42,322 nt of DNA, taken from an uncultured Pelagibacteraceae bacterium (GTDB lineage: Bacteria; Pseudomonadota; Alphaproteobacteria; Pelagibacterales; Pelagibacteraceae). How positions within the stretch are numbered: position 1 is the first letter of the stretch; each line of letters starts with the position of its first letter. The notes under the pieces were generated by a model. It saw only the letters and a program-made list of their open reading frames with translations. It searched no databases and was not told where the DNA came from. A program made the position numbers and the translations under genes. Where the stretch lies: the NCBI GenBank assembly GCA_902557585.1, contig CACEBA010000003.1, forward strand, positions 1 through 42,322. Direction: 5' to 3'. This document shows positions 17,210-26,686 of this stretch, piece by piece.

Positions 17210-18663
17210 TTAATCCACCAATCAGTAATTTTATTTTTAAAATTTATTTTTTCTTCCATCGCATAAGCAATATTTAAAATGCTTTGTTCATCAAATGCTT
17301 TGCCAATTATTTGTAATCCTAAAGGATAACCTTTTGAATCATGACCAGCAGGGATAGAAATTCCTGGTAAACCTGCTAAATTTACTGGTACTGTAAAAAT
17401 ATCATTTAAATACATAGAGACAGGATCGTTGGTTTTTTCACCAATTTTAAATGCAGAACTTGGTGTAGATGGAGTTAGTATTGCATCAACCTTCTTATAA
17501 GCTTCGTCAAAATCATTTTTAATAAGCTTTCTTACTTTTTGGGCTTTAAGATAATAAGCATCATAATATCCAGAGGACAAAACATACGTACCAATCATTA
17601 TTCTTCTTTGCACTTCTGCTCCAAAACCTTCAGATCTAGTTTTTTCATACATATCTATTAGATTTTCTCCATCAGCTCTAAATCCATATTTAACACCATC
17701 ATATCTTGCTAGGTTAGATGAAGCTTCGGCAGGTGCTACAATATAATAAGTAGGTAAAGCGTAATTTGTATGGGGCAGAGAAATATCTAAAATTTCTGCA
17801 CCACAGTCTTTTATATATTCAATTCCCTTTTTCCAAAGATCTTCTATTTCTTTAGGCATACCATCTACTCTATATTCTTTTGGAATACCTATTTTTTTTC
17901 CTTTAATATTATTTGTTAATTCTTTGCTGTAATTGTTTCTTTTAAAATCAATAGAAGTAGAGTCTTTTTCATCATAGCTGCTAATAACCTCATGTAATAA
18001 AGCACAATCTTTAACATTTTGAGCCATTGGTCCAGCTTGATCTAATGAAGACGCAAATGCTACAATACCATATCTTGAACAACTTCCATAAGTTGGTTTT
18101 AAACCTACTGTCCCTGTAAAAGACGCTGGTTGTCTAATTGAACCACCTGTATCTGTACCTATAGTAATTGGTGTTAATTGTGCAGCAACAGCTGATGATG
18201 AGCCGCCAGATGAACCTCCAGGTACTAAATCTTTATCAATTGGATTTTGTACACTTCCAAAAAAACTTGTTTCATTTGATGATCCCATGGCAAACTCATC
18301 ACAATTTAATTTACCAAGTAGTATTGCTCCTTCATTCCAGATATTTTTAGTGACAGTCGACTCGTATGTTGGAATAAAGTTATTTAAAATTTTACTTCCT
18401 GCAGTAGTTTTTACATTTTTGGTACAAAATAAATCTTTAACTGCTAATGGTATACCTGGTAATTTTAAATCTAAATTAGGTTTTTGATCAAACTTTTTAG
18501 CTTTCTCTATAGCAGCTGAAAAATCTTCAGTCACATAAACATTTAATTCTTTAGATTTTTCAGACCTTTCTATAAATGCTTTTGTCACTTCTGTTGAAGA
18601 AAGTTTTCTCTCCTTAATATTTTTAATTAATTCTGATAGAGATTGCTTTGTAATATCTGACAT
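17206..18663 (-). CDS. gatA: Asp-tRNA(Asn)/Glu-tRNA(Gln) amidotransferase subunit A
   Basis: GatA is the glutaminase subunit that releases ammonia for GatB. It has 485 residues with a complete amidase signature: Lys76 in [10 protein letters not shown], the Gly/Ser-rich [14 protein letters not shown] (148-161) with the cis-Ser at 151, and nucleophile Ser175 in [13 protein letters not shown]. Spacing equals that of characterised GatA proteins. The ATG at 18663 shares one base with the gatC stop, and the gene ends in a four-base overlap with gatB, giving the order gatC-gatA-gatB. Confidence 0.97.
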   Translation of the reverse strand: MSDITKQSLSELIKNIKERKLSSTEVTKAFIERSEKSKELNVYVTEDFSAAIEKAKKFDQKPNLDLKLPGIPLAVKDLFCTKNVKTTAGSKILNNFIPTYESTVTKNIWNEGAILLGKLNCDEFAMGSSNETSFFGSVQNPIDKDLVPGGSSGGSSSAVAAQLTPITIGTDTGGSIRQPASFTGTVGLKPTYGSCSRYGIVAFASSLDQAGPMAQNVKDCALLHEVISSYDEKDSTSIDFKRNNYSKELTNNIKGKKIGIPKEYRVDGMPKEIEDLWKKGIEYIKDCGAEILDISLPHTNYALPTYYIVAPAEASSNLARYDGVKYGFRADGENLIDMYEKTRSEGFGAEVQRRIMIGTYVLSSGYYDAYYLKAQKVRKLIKNDFDEAYKKVDAILTPSTPSSAFKIGEKTNDPVSMYLNDIFTVPVNLAGLPGISIPAGHDSKGYPLGLQIIGKAFDEQSILNIAYAMEEKINFKNKITDWWIK

Positions 18664-18950
18664 TATTCAATTACCTTTGGTACTACAAAATAATCCTCAT
18701 TTTCTTGAGGAGAATTTTTAATTATTTGTTCTCTTAAATTTTTGCTTTTTACTTCATCCGATCTTAGCTTAAGTGTTGTTTCGGCTATAGAAGTAAGAGG
18801 CTCAACATTATCTGTCTTTAATTCATTAAGTTTTTCTATAAATTCAAAAATAGAATTTAAATCATCAGCAAGTTTTTCTGCCCTTTTTTCGTCAACAGAA
18901 ATTCTTGATAATTTAGATATGTGCTTTATTGTTTTAAGATCAATACTCAT
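18663..18950 (-). CDS. gatC: Asp-tRNA(Asn)/Glu-tRNA(Gln) amidotransferase subunit C
   Basis: GatC is the small scaffold subunit that wraps around GatA and stabilises GatCAB. I chose the ATG at 18950 ([17 protein letters not shown], 95 residues), which matches the family start; an in-frame ATG at 18980 would add ten poorly conserved residues and run further into the divergent promoter region. [18 protein letters not shown] and the C-terminal [17 protein letters not shown] are family hallmarks. The gene is first in its run and divergent from ruvX with 50 bases between. Confidence 0.93.
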   Translation of the reverse strand: MSIDLKTIKHISKLSRISVDEKRAEKLADDLNSIFEFIEKLNELKTDNVEPLTSIAETTLKLRSDEVKSKNLREQIIKNSPQENEDYFVVPKVIE

Positions 18951-18963
18951 ATGATAATTAAAT

Positions 18964-18992
18964 ATGACGCAAACTATCACTTAAGTTATAAT
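18964..18992 (+). promoter_or_regulatory. Promoter candidate for ruvX-pyrB operon
   Basis: ATGACG (18964-18969, four of six -35 consensus bases), a 17-base spacer and a perfect TATAAT (18987-18992). The ruvX ATG at 19001 follows the -10 after eight bases, so the transcript would have almost no leader. The same 50 bases must hold the divergent gatC promoter, for which I see only a weak TTTAAT ending six bases before the gatC ATG. Confidence 0.5.
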
Positions 18993-19000
18993 TATACAAT

Positions 19001-19456
19001 ATGATCACTATAGAAGAGTTAAAAAAAAAACAGTCAGAAACCAATAGATTAATTGGTTTAGATCTTGGATCAAAAAGAATTGGTGTATCAATCTGTGATG
19101 AAAAACAATCTATAGCTACTCCATTAAAAACATTAAATAAAACTAGTGCTGATAATTTAATAAATGAGCTAAAAATTATTATTGAGGAAAATAATATAAA
19201 AGGAATAATAATAGGTTATCCTATTAATATGGATGGAACATTAGGTAGATCTGCTCAGTCAGTTAAGGATGTCTCCAACAATATTGATAAAGCTTTAGAT
19301 ATTAACGTTTGTCTATGGGATGAAAGGCTTTCAACAGTAGGTGCTTTTAATTTATCAAGTCAATTGGATATAAATGTAACTAAAAGAGAAAAAAATATAG
19401 ATCAGAATGCTGCTGCATTCATACTTCAAGGAGCAATAGATTTTTTAAATAATTAA
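19001..19456 (+). CDS. ruvX: Putative pre-16S rRNA nuclease / Holliday junction resolvase-like YqgF
   Basis: This RNase H-fold nuclease of the YqgF family is implicated in 16S rRNA 5'-end maturation and earlier proposed as a Holliday junction resolvase. Its 151 residues carry GLDLGSKRIGVSI (19-31, catalytic Asp21), IIGYPINMDGTLG (70-82), LWDERLST (105-112, Glu108) and the final acidic site KNIDQNAAAFIL (131-142, Asp134), so all acidic catalytic positions are present. A run of ten A bases at 19021-19030 near the start could be slippage-prone, but the frame is intact. It begins the plus-strand run through ridA. Confidence 0.92.
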   Translation: MITIEELKKKQSETNRLIGLDLGSKRIGVSICDEKQSIATPLKTLNKTSADNLINELKIIIEENNIKGIIIGYPINMDGTLGRSAQSVKDVSNNIDKALDINVCLWDERLSTVGAFNLSSQLDINVTKREKNIDQNAAAFILQGAIDFLNN

Positions 19457-19498
19457 TGCTTGCCAAAGAACTCTATTATGGCTATAGAGTTAATTTTA

Positions 19499-20440
19499 AT
19501 GGCATCTAAAACAATTAAAGCTATTAAAATCTCCCAAAAACACTTGTTAGGTATTCAAGATCTCTCTGTAAATGATGTAAATATTATTCTTAACGAAGCT
19601 CAAACTTTTATTACTGTAAATCGAAGTAAAAATAAAAAAACTGACGTTTTGAGAGGTAAAACTCAAATAAATCTTTTTTTTGAACCATCAACTCGAACCC
19701 AAAGTTCATTTGAATTAGCGGGAAAAAGATTAGGTGCTGATGTGATGTCAATGAATATGGGAAATTCAGCAATTAAAAAAGGTGAGACTTTAATTGATAC
19801 AGCTATGACCTTAAATGCAATGCATCCAGATATAATTGTTATCAGACATCAAGACTCAGGAGCCTGCAACCTTCTCTCACAAAAAGTTAATTGTGTAGTA
19901 TTGAATGCTGGAGATGGACGTAGAGAGCACCCTACTCAAGCATTACTTGATGCTCTAACTATAATTAACCGTAAAGATAAAATTCAAGGATTAAAGATTG
20001 CAATATGTGGAGATATTTTACATTCACGTGTAGCAAGATCAAATGTTTACTTATTAACTATGCTTGGTGCAGAAGTAAATTTAGTTGCTCCTACAAATCT
20101 AATGCCAAAAGAAATAGAAAAATTTGGAGTAAATACTTTTACTGATATGAAAAAAGGACTTAAAGATTGTGACATTGTAATGATGTTGAGATTACAAAAT
20201 GAGAGAATGACAAGTTCTTTCTTGTCATCGAATAGAGAATATTATGAATACTATGGTCTAACTCCTGATAAGCTAGATCATGCAAAATCTGATGCTTTAA
20301 TTATGCATCCGGGACCTATGAATAGAGGAATTGAAATTGATACAAGATTAGCTGATGATATTAACAAAAGTGTAATTAAAGAACAGGTAGAACTTGGGGT
20401 TGCTGTAAGAATGGCATGCTTAAAAATATTTTGTGAATAA
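19499..20440 (+). CDS. pyrB: Aspartate carbamoyltransferase catalytic subunit
   Basis: PyrB joins carbamoyl phosphate to aspartate, the committed step of pyrimidine synthesis. From the chosen ATG at 19499 the protein has 313 residues. The carbamoyl-phosphate loop [13 protein letters not shown] (60-72), HPTQALLDA (144-152) and MLRLQNERM are present. In-frame starts upstream (ATG 19478, TTG 19460) would add 7 or 13 residues; I prefer 19499 because relatives begin shortly before the [10 protein letters not shown] block. It is followed directly by the pyrC-like gene with no spacer, matching the arrangement where PyrB forms a dodecamer with a dihydroorotase-like partner. No pyrI is present. Confidence 0.94.
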   Translation: MASKTIKAIKISQKHLLGIQDLSVNDVNIILNEAQTFITVNRSKNKKTDVLRGKTQINLFFEPSTRTQSSFELAGKRLGADVMSMNMGNSAIKKGETLIDTAMTLNAMHPDIIVIRHQDSGACNLLSQKVNCVVLNAGDGRREHPTQALLDALTIINRKDKIQGLKIAICGDILHSRVARSNVYLLTMLGAEVNLVAPTNLMPKEIEKFGVNTFTDMKKGLKDCDIVMMLRLQNERMTSSFLSSNREYYEYYGLTPDKLDHAKSDALIMHPGPMNRGIEIDTRLADDINKSVIKEQVELGVAVRMACLKIFCE

Positions 20441-21727
20441 ATGAAAAAACAATACTTTATAAACGCAAATATTATTGACCCACATAACTCTTTGAATGAG
20501 AATGGTGGTCTTATAATTGACGAGTTTGGTAAAATTGAAGCTATTGGTAAAAAAGTTAATAACAACAATCTTCCATCAAGAGAAAAACCAATTGACCTTA
20601 AGGGAAAATATATTTTCCCTGGTATAGTAGACATGAGGGTATTTGTTGGTGAGCCAGGTTATGAATATAAAGAAAATTTTAGAACATTAAGTAATGCAGC
20701 TTTATCTGGTGGTGTGACTTCTGTAGTAACCATGCCAAATACAGATCCAATTATAGATAATGTTTCTATTGTTGATTTCTTAAAAAGAAGAGGGAGAGAT
20801 AAATCTAAAATAAATATTTTTCCATGTGCCTCATTAACTCAAAATATTGAAGGTTCAAACATGACAGAATTTGGTCTTTTGGCTAAAAAAGGAATTATCG
20901 CATTTACAGACGGAGTTAAAACTATTCAAAATACTAGACTAATGTCTAGAATTATGAATTCCGCTAAGGATTTAGGTTGTCTAATTATGCAACATGCTGA
21001 GGATTTACATCTATCAGAAAACGGTATGATTAATTCTGGTATAATTGCTTCAAAACTTGGCCTGTCTGGAATACCAGATATTGCAGAAAGAATTATTATT
21101 GAAAGAGATCTTACATTACTAGAAAGAGTTAGATGTAGATATCATATCTCGCAAATTTCTTCTGCAAAATCGGTTGATATTATTAGTCAAAGGAAAAATG
21201 AAGTAAAATTTACATCAGGAGTTTCAATAAATAATTTATCTTTGAATGAAAATGATATTGGTGATTTTAAGACTTTTTTAAAATTATCCCCCCCACTTAG
21301 AAAAGAAGAAGATAGAGAGGCATTAGTTCAAGGATTGAAAGAAGGAGCGATTGATGTAATTGTTTCTGATCACAAGCCTGAAGATGAAGAGTCTAAACGA
21401 TTAACATTTTCTCAAGCTGCAACCGGAGCATCTGGTATTGAAACACTGTTATCACTAAGTTTAGAACTATACCATAATGGATCAATTAAACTTGATACTA
21501 TAATTCAAGCATTAACCTCAAACCCTGCAAAAATATTAAATATAAATAAAGGAAATTTATCTATTGGAAATGATGCAGATTTTTGTATTGTTGATATAGA
21601 CAAACCTTGGGTTGTCAAAAAAGAAAACTTAATCTCTAAGTCAAAAAACACATCAATTGAGGATAAAAAATTACAAGGAAAAGTAATCAATACGTTTGTA
21701 AAAGGTCAGGAATTATTTAAAGTATAA
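20441..21727 (+). CDS. pyrC': Dihydroorotase-like protein lacking metal ligands (pseudo-dihydroorotase PyrC')
   Basis: This is an amidohydrolase-fold protein of 428 residues that aligns end to end with type I dihydroorotase (VDMRVFVGEPGYEYKENF, VVTMPNTDP, KLSPPLR, VSDHKPED). The metal-binding HxH is replaced: positions 66-68 read RVF where active enzymes read HVH, and the substrate Arg of HLRE is Gly70. A later His is Gln238 (YHISQIS), and the substrate region has NN at 264-265. Asp157, His185 and Asp310 remain. It is therefore unlikely to close dihydroorotate itself. Known non-catalytic homologues scaffold aspartate carbamoyltransferase, which fits its position immediately after pyrB. A catalytic dihydroorotase is expected elsewhere. 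From memory, RVFVGEPG also occurs in other alphaproteobacterial pyrB-linked proteins. Confidence 0.88.
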   Translation: MKKQYFINANIIDPHNSLNENGGLIIDEFGKIEAIGKKVNNNNLPSREKPIDLKGKYIFPGIVDMRVFVGEPGYEYKENFRTLSNAALSGGVTSVVTMPNTDPIIDNVSIVDFLKRRGRDKSKINIFPCASLTQNIEGSNMTEFGLLAKKGIIAFTDGVKTIQNTRLMSRIMNSAKDLGCLIMQHAEDLHLSENGMINSGIIASKLGLSGIPDIAERIIIERDLTLLERVRCRYHISQISSAKSVDIISQRKNEVKFTSGVSINNLSLNENDIGDFKTFLKLSPPLRKEEDREALVQGLKEGAIDVIVSDHKPEDEESKRLTFSQAATGASGIETLLSLSLELYHNGSIKLDTIIQALTSNPAKILNINKGNLSIGNDADFCIVDIDKPWVVKKENLISKSKNTSIEDKKLQGKVINTFVKGQELFKV

Positions 21728-21729
21728 AA

Positions 21730-22308
21730 ATGGAATATTTAACTATAGGTATAATCTCATACCTAATGGGCTCTATACCTTTTGGATTTTTATTAACTAA
21801 AATCTTTTTAAAAAAAGATATTAGAGAAATAGGATCTGGAAATATAGGTGCAACAAATGCATTGCGAACAGGTAATAAATTTATAGGTTATTTGACGCTT
21901 TCACTAGATATTCTAAAAGCGGTAATTCCTGTAATTTATGTTAAGTTAAATCAACCAGAATTAATTTATATTGTATCTCTTTGTGCCTTTTTGGGTCATG
22001 TTTTTCCAGTTTGGCTAAAGTTTAAAGGTGGCAAAGGTGTGGCCACTTATGTTGGTATATTATTTGCTATAAATATTTTTTTGGGTTTTATTTTTTGTGT
22101 TTCTTGGTTAATAATTTTTCTAATATTTAGATATTCATCTTTATCATCACTACTTAGCTCAATTGTAATACCAATATATATTTTTTTTAGCAATCATATA
22201 AGTAATATATTTTTTTTTGGAATTATGTTTGTTTTAATATTTTATACCCACAGAGAAAATATTAAACGACTGAAAAATAAAGAAGAAAGTAAGACAAAAA
22301 TTTATTAA
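21730..22308 (+). CDS. plsY: Acyl-phosphate:glycerol-3-phosphate acyltransferase
   Basis: PlsY is an inner-membrane acyltransferase that makes lysophosphatidate from acyl-phosphate and glycerol 3-phosphate. The 192 residues contain several hydrophobic segments and the three family loops: GSIPFGFLL near the start, GSGNIGATNALRTGN (phosphate loop), and FKGGKGVATYVG. It starts two bases after pyrC'. In many alphaproteobacteria dprA sits between plsY and topA; here topA follows after 37 bases. Confidence 0.95.
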   Translation: MEYLTIGIISYLMGSIPFGFLLTKIFLKKDIREIGSGNIGATNALRTGNKFIGYLTLSLDILKAVIPVIYVKLNQPELIYIVSLCAFLGHVFPVWLKFKGGKGVATYVGILFAINIFLGFIFCVSWLIIFLIFRYSSLSSLLSSIVIPIYIFFSNHISNIFFFGIMFVLIFYTHRENIKRLKNKEESKTKIY

Positions 22309-22309
22309 A

Positions 22310-22337
22310 TTGACTATCAATTACTTTTGAGTAGTTT
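22310..22337 (+). promoter_or_regulatory. Possible promoter for topA
   Basis: TTGACT (22310-22315, five of six consensus bases), a 16-base spacer and a poor -10, TAGTTT (22332-22337), lie in the 37-base plsY-topA gap. The topA ATG at 22346 follows after eight bases. The good -35 and the repeat of the same promoter-to-start spacing are in favour; the -10 is weak. Confidence 0.3.
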
Positions 22338-22345
22338 GTTTAATT

Positions 22346-24928
22346 ATGAATCTAGTCATAGTTGAAAGTCCAGCTAAAGCTAAAACAATAAATAAATATT
22401 TAGGTGATAATTACACAGTTTTAGCTAGCTATGGTCATATTAGAGATTTGCCATCTAAAAATGGTTCTGTCGATCCAGATCAAAATTTTAAAATGGAATG
22501 GGAAGTTGACAGTTTTTCAAAAAAATATCTTAAAGAAATAACTGATGCCGCAAAAGGTTCTTCTAAAATTATTTTAGCAACTGACCCTGACCGTGAAGGA
22601 GAAGCCATAGCATGGCATGTCAAAGAATATTTGAGTGAAAAAAAACTGCTAAAAGATAAAGAAGTTGAAAGAGTTGTGTTTAACGAAATCACTAAAAAGG
22701 CCGTAACTTATGGAATTGAAAATCCAAGACAAATTGAACCTTTATTAGTAGATGCATATATGGCAAGGAGAGCGCTGGACTACCTTGTTGGTTTTAATAT
22801 TTCACCAATATTATGGACTAAACTTCCAGGGTCAAAGTCTGCAGGTAGAGTGCAATCTGTTGCATTAAAATTAATAACAGAAAGAGAGCATGAAATTGAG
22901 TTATTTAATCCAGAAGAGTTTTGGACTTTAAGTTTAAAATTTGAAGATGAAAAAAAAAATACAATTACTGCAAGTATTTATCAATTAGATGGAAAAAAAA
23001 TTGAAAAATTTTCCTTTAAAAAAAAAGAAAATATTGAAAAAGCAATTTCTGAATTAAAAAATAAAAAATTTAATATTGTTGATATTTCCTCAAAAATTGT
23101 AAATAGAAATCCATCAGGTCCATTTACAACCTCTACACTTCAACAAGTTGCTTCAAGTAAATTGGGATTTGGGGCCTCTAGAACTATGCAAATTGCACAA
23201 AAACTTTATCAAGGAATTGAAATTGAAGGAGATACAGTTGGTTTAATAACTTACATGCGAACAGATGGCACAAACTTATCAGCAGATGCTATTAGTGATT
23301 TTAGAAATTTTGTTAAAAATAGTTATGGAAATGAGTATGTCCCTGAAAAAGTGAATAACTATTCTGGAAAAAAAGCCAAAAATGCACAAGAAGCACATGA
23401 AGCTATTAGACCCACAGATATAAATAGATCTCCAGAAGCGGTGAAAAAATATTTAAGCACTGACCAAAATAAATTGTACAATTTAATATGGAGTAGAGCT
23501 CTTTCCTCTCAAATGTCTTCTGCTAAATTCGATAGGAATACAATTACTATTGAAACAGATGATAAAGGCACAGTTTGTAAAGCAAGCGGTTCAGTTTTAA
23601 AGTTTGATGGATTTTTAAAAGTTTATAAAAACCTAAATACAGATGACGATGATGAAATACTCCCGGAAGTTAAAAAAGGACTTATAAATATTGAATCATT
23701 TATAGATGAACAACATTTTACACAACCCCCAGCTAGATATTCTGAAGCAAGTTTGGTTAAAAAATTAGAAGAACTCGGTATAGGACGACCTTCGACATAC
23801 GCAAGTATTATATCAACTATTTCTAATCGTGGATATGCTGAAATAACGAATAAAAGATTTTTTCCAACAGATCGTGGAAAATTAATTTCTGCTTTTTTAG
23901 AAAAATTATTTTCTAAATATGTTGATTATAATTTTACAGCAGGATTAGAAGATCAATTAGACGAAATTACAACCGGTAAAGAAAGTTGGATAAAAGTTTT
24001 AGAATTATTTTGGAAAGACTTTCATAGTAACGTATCTGAAGTTAAGGAAAAAAGAACTAGAGAGGTTTTGGATTTACTAAATGAAAGTTTGGGTGCTTTA
24101 ATTTTTGATAAAGATAAGGATGGTAATGTAGCAAGAAAGTGCAAATTATGTAACACAGGTTCATTAAGCTTAAAAAATAGTTTTAGAGGAGGGGCATTTA
24201 TTGGTTGTTCTAACTATCCAGAATGTAAATTTACGCGCCCTTTATCAAAGGCTAAGGCTGCTGCACAAGCACAATTAGCTGAACCAAAATATCTAGGAAA
24301 ACACGATAATGGAAATGATATATTTCTTAAAAATGGAAGATTTGGCCCTTATTTGCAATATGAGAGAGTTTTAGATCATGAAGAAGAGACCAATAAGAAG
24401 AAAAAGAAAAAAATTAAAAAAAATAAAAAAGATGTAAATGAACTATTAAAAAATATTTCAATTCCAAAAGGAATTACATTAGACTCTATTGATATAGATA
24501 GGGCAAAATTTTTATGTTCTCTTCCAAAATCGTTAGGAATAAATCCTGAAAATCAAAAAGAGATTTCTTTAAATACAGGTAGATTTGGTCCCTATTTAAA
24601 ATGTGAAAATAAATCAGCCAGAATTGAAAATGTGGAAGAAATATTTTCAATTGGTTTAAATAGAGCAATAATTTTAATAGCTGAAGCTAAACCAGGAAGA
24701 ATATCATCTTCAATAATAAAAGATCTTGGCGAACATCCTGAGGATAAAAAACCTGTTAGAATTATGAAAGGACAATATGGTCCATACATCAAATACAAGT
24801 CTCTAAATGCAACAATACCTGAGGAAAAAGACCCTACAGAATTAAATATGGAAGAGGCCTTAATCCTTATTGAGAAAAGACGTGAATACGATAAAAATAA
24901 GAAAACTTCAAAAAGGAAAAAAAAATGA
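22346..24928 (+). CDS. topA: DNA topoisomerase I (type IA)
   Basis: TopA relaxes negative supercoils by single-strand passage. The 860 residues start with the TOPRIM domain (VIVESPAKAKTINKYLG, 4-20; acidic triad in ATDPDREGEA with Asp80, Asp82, Glu84). The catalytic Tyr303 is in LITYMRTDGTNLS. One C4 zinc finger (CKLCNTG...GCSNYPEC) follows. The tail has three repeats ending in NGRFGPYLQYE, TGRFGPYLKCE and KGQYGPYIKYK, with a Lys-rich linker (KKKKKKIKKNKKD) between the first and second. This tail layout is typical of alphaproteobacterial TopA. The stop overlaps the ridA start by four bases (ATGA). Confidence 0.97.
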   Translation: MNLVIVESPAKAKTINKYLGDNYTVLASYGHIRDLPSKNGSVDPDQNFKMEWEVDSFSKKYLKEITDAAKGSSKIILATDPDREGEAIAWHVKEYLSEKKLLKDKEVERVVFNEITKKAVTYGIENPRQIEPLLVDAYMARRALDYLVGFNISPILWTKLPGSKSAGRVQSVALKLITEREHEIELFNPEEFWTLSLKFEDEKKNTITASIYQLDGKKIEKFSFKKKENIEKAISELKNKKFNIVDISSKIVNRNPSGPFTTSTLQQVASSKLGFGASRTMQIAQKLYQGIEIEGDTVGLITYMRTDGTNLSADAISDFRNFVKNSYGNEYVPEKVNNYSGKKAKNAQEAHEAIRPTDINRSPEAVKKYLSTDQNKLYNLIWSRALSSQMSSAKFDRNTITIETDDKGTVCKASGSVLKFDGFLKVYKNLNTDDDDEILPEVKKGLINIESFIDEQHFTQPPARYSEASLVKKLEELGIGRPSTYASIISTISNRGYAEITNKRFFPTDRGKLISAFLEKLFSKYVDYNFTAGLEDQLDEITTGKESWIKVLELFWKDFHSNVSEVKEKRTREVLDLLNESLGALIFDKDKDGNVARKCKLCNTGSLSLKNSFRGGAFIGCSNYPECKFTRPLSKAKAAAQAQLAEPKYLGKHDNGNDIFLKNGRFGPYLQYERVLDHEEETNKKKKKKIKKNKKDVNELLKNISIPKGITLDSIDIDRAKFLCSLPKSLGINPENQKEISLNTGRFGPYLKCENKSARIENVEEIFSIGLNRAIILIAEAKPGRISSSIIKDLGEHPEDKKPVRIMKGQYGPYIKYKSLNATIPEEKDPTELNMEEALILIEKRREYDKNKKTSKRKKK

Positions 24929-25386
24929 CATTTGAAAATAAATTGAAAGAACTTAATATAAAATTACCTGAGGCTAAACCACCTGTTGGTTCCTACGTTG
25001 CTACTAAAATAAGTGGTAATTTTTTATTCATTTCAGGTCAAATTTCGATTTCTAATGATGGAGAATTAATAAAAGGAAAAATTGGTAAAGATCTTACGGT
25101 GGATCAAGGATACAAGGCTGCTGAAAGATGTGGAATGAGTATTATTTCCCAAGCTAAAGTTGCGTGCAACGGAGACTTGTCAAAAATTAAATCCTGTATA
25201 AAATTAACTGGTTTTGTTAATTCTACGGATGATTTTATTGAACAACCAAAAGTTATAAATGGAGCTTCCGATTTAATCTCATCAGTATTCGGAGATGCTG
25301 GTAAGCATACAAGAGCTGCAGTAAGTACAAACAGCTTGCCGTTAGGTGTATCTGTTGAGGTAGATGCGATATTTGAATTGAAATAA
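24925..25386 (+). CDS. RidA/YjgF-family protein, long form
   Basis: A 153-residue RidA-superfamily protein, longer than canonical RidA (about 128). Canonical RidA hydrolyses reactive enamines and imines such as 2-aminoacrylate. Blocks include KPPVGSYVATKISG, LFISGQIS, and KHTRAAVSTNSLPLGVSVEVD, with Arg130 in the position of the catalytic Arg. This HTRAAV...LPLGV form belongs to the roughly 150-residue subgroup whose substrate is not firmly known, so I give no symbol. The ATG lies inside the topA stop (ATGA), so it is co-translated with topA. It is convergent with ugd across one base. Confidence 0.88.
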   Translation: MTFENKLKELNIKLPEAKPPVGSYVATKISGNFLFISGQISISNDGELIKGKIGKDLTVDQGYKAAERCGMSIISQAKVACNGDLSKIKSCIKLTGFVNSTDDFIEQPKVINGASDLISSVFGDAGKHTRAAVSTNSLPLGVSVEVDAIFELK

Positions 25387-25387
25387 A

Positions 25388-26686
25388 TTATCTTCCTACG
25401 CTATAATACTGAATATTTTGCCTTTTCATTTTTTGTGGCGAATATAAATTTCTCAAATCGTAGATTTTAAACTTATTTTTTTTAATTAATTTTTTAAAAT
25501 TCAATAATTTAAAGTCATTCCACTCAGTATGTAAAATTACTAAATCTGCTTTTATGCAGGCTAATGAAATATTTTTAGAATAGGTAACATTTTTTAAACC
25601 CATAAATTCACTTTTTTCTCCAGATGGATCATAATATTTAATTTTACATTTTTTTTTATTAAGATATTTTATCATAGGAATACTGGATGCTTCTCGCATA
25701 TCATCAGTATTAGGTTTAAATGTTACACCTAAAAAAGTAATATTTTTTCCTTCTAAGTTGTTACCAATAATTTTCTCAACTTTTTTGGTTAGTAGGCTCT
25801 TTCTTTTATTATTTGAATTAACCACAGTTTTTACTATAGACAAATTAGTTTTAAATTTATTTCCAGTATCAATCAATGCACGCGTATCTTTTGGAAAACA
25901 AGAACCACCATAAGCAGGTCCAGCTCTTAAAAATCTTTCTCCTATACGTTGATCAGAACCCATACCTAAAGATATATCTTTGACGTCAACACTAGTTTTT
26001 TCACATAAATTCGCTATTTCATTAATAAATGAAATCTTTGTAGCTAAAAAGGCATTTGAGGCATATTTTATTAATTCGGCACCCCTTCTTGATGTATTAT
26101 AATATCTACTTGTTTTTTTTATGATTGGTAAATAAAGGGATTTTAATATTCTATTTGCTTTTTTACTATCTGTTCCAATTATTACTCTATCTGGATAAAC
26201 AAAATCACGCATCGCCTCTCCTTCCCTTAAGAACTCAGGATTTGATACAATATCAACTAATTTTTTTTTCTTAAGACTAAATAGAATTTTCTCAATTTGA
26301 TCACCAGTAGATACGGGTACTGTCGATTTTGTAACTAGGATTTTGTATTTTTTAATAATTTTTTTTATATCTTTTGCAACACTAAAAACATTTTTCAGAT
26401 CAGCTGAATTTGAATTTTTTTTTGTTGGCGTTCCAACACAAATAAAAATTATATCTGAATTTATTACAGCTTCTTTTAAATCTGATGTAAATATTAATCT
26501 TTTTTGCTTATAGTTTTTTTTTAGAATTTCTTCAAGACCGGGTTCAAAAATTGGAACGATTCCTTTATTTAATAAATCAATTTTTTTTTGATCTTTGTCT
26601 ACACAATAAACTGTGTTACCAACATCAGAAAAACAAACTCCACTCACAAGACCAACATAACCAGTACCAATCATGCAAAGTTTCAT
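25388..26686 (-). CDS. ugd: UDP-glucose 6-dehydrogenase
   Basis: Ugd oxidises UDP-glucose twice with NAD+ to UDP-glucuronate, a precursor of surface polysaccharides and glycolipids. The 432 residues include the Rossmann start MIGTGYVGLVSG (5-16), SNPEFLREGEAM (148-159), and the catalytic Cys263 in AYGGSCFPKDTRAL, all as in the family. GVTFKPNTDDMREASS is the C-terminal NAD/UDP block. It overlaps galU, whose product supplies its substrate, by four bases, forming a two-gene pathway unit. No glycosyltransferase or epimerase is adjacent, so the final product cannot be read here. Confidence 0.94.
   Translation of the reverse strand: MKLCMIGTGYVGLVSGVCFSDVGNTVYCVDKDQKKIDLLNKGIVPIFEPGLEEILKKNYKQKRLIFTSDLKEAVINSDIIFICVGTPTKKNSNSADLKNVFSVAKDIKKIIKKYKILVTKSTVPVSTGDQIEKILFSLKKKKLVDIVSNPEFLREGEAMRDFVYPDRVIIGTDSKKANRILKSLYLPIIKKTSRYYNTSRRGAELIKYASNAFLATKISFINEIANLCEKTSVDVKDISLGMGSDQRIGERFLRAGPAYGGSCFPKDTRALIDTGNKFKTNLSIVKTVVNSNNKRKSLLTKKVEKIIGNNLEGKNITFLGVTFKPNTDDMREASSIPMIKYLNKKKCKIKYYDPSGEKSEFMGLKNVTYSKNISLACIKADLVILHTEWNDFKLLNFKKLIKKNKFKIYDLRNLYSPQKMKRQNIQYYSVGR

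Noticed and set aside
15746..18950. Whether gatA could be a general amidase gene
   Set aside because: Exact GatA residue spacing and its overlap with gatC and gatB make the amidotransferase assignment secure.
19021..19030. Run of ten A bases in ruvX as a programmed frameshift site
   Set aside because: The zero frame is open and encodes the complete family protein; the run is in the poorly conserved N-terminus, so there is no reason to invoke frameshifting.
20278..20634. Open frame of 118 codons spanning the pyrB-pyrC' junction on the minus strand
   Set aside because: Covers the coding ends of two well-supported plus-strand genes and resembles no family.
24390..24435. A-rich Lys-coding stretch in topA as a sign of sequence error
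   Set aside because: The frame continues into two more typical C-terminal TopA repeats, so it is a natural Lys-rich linker.
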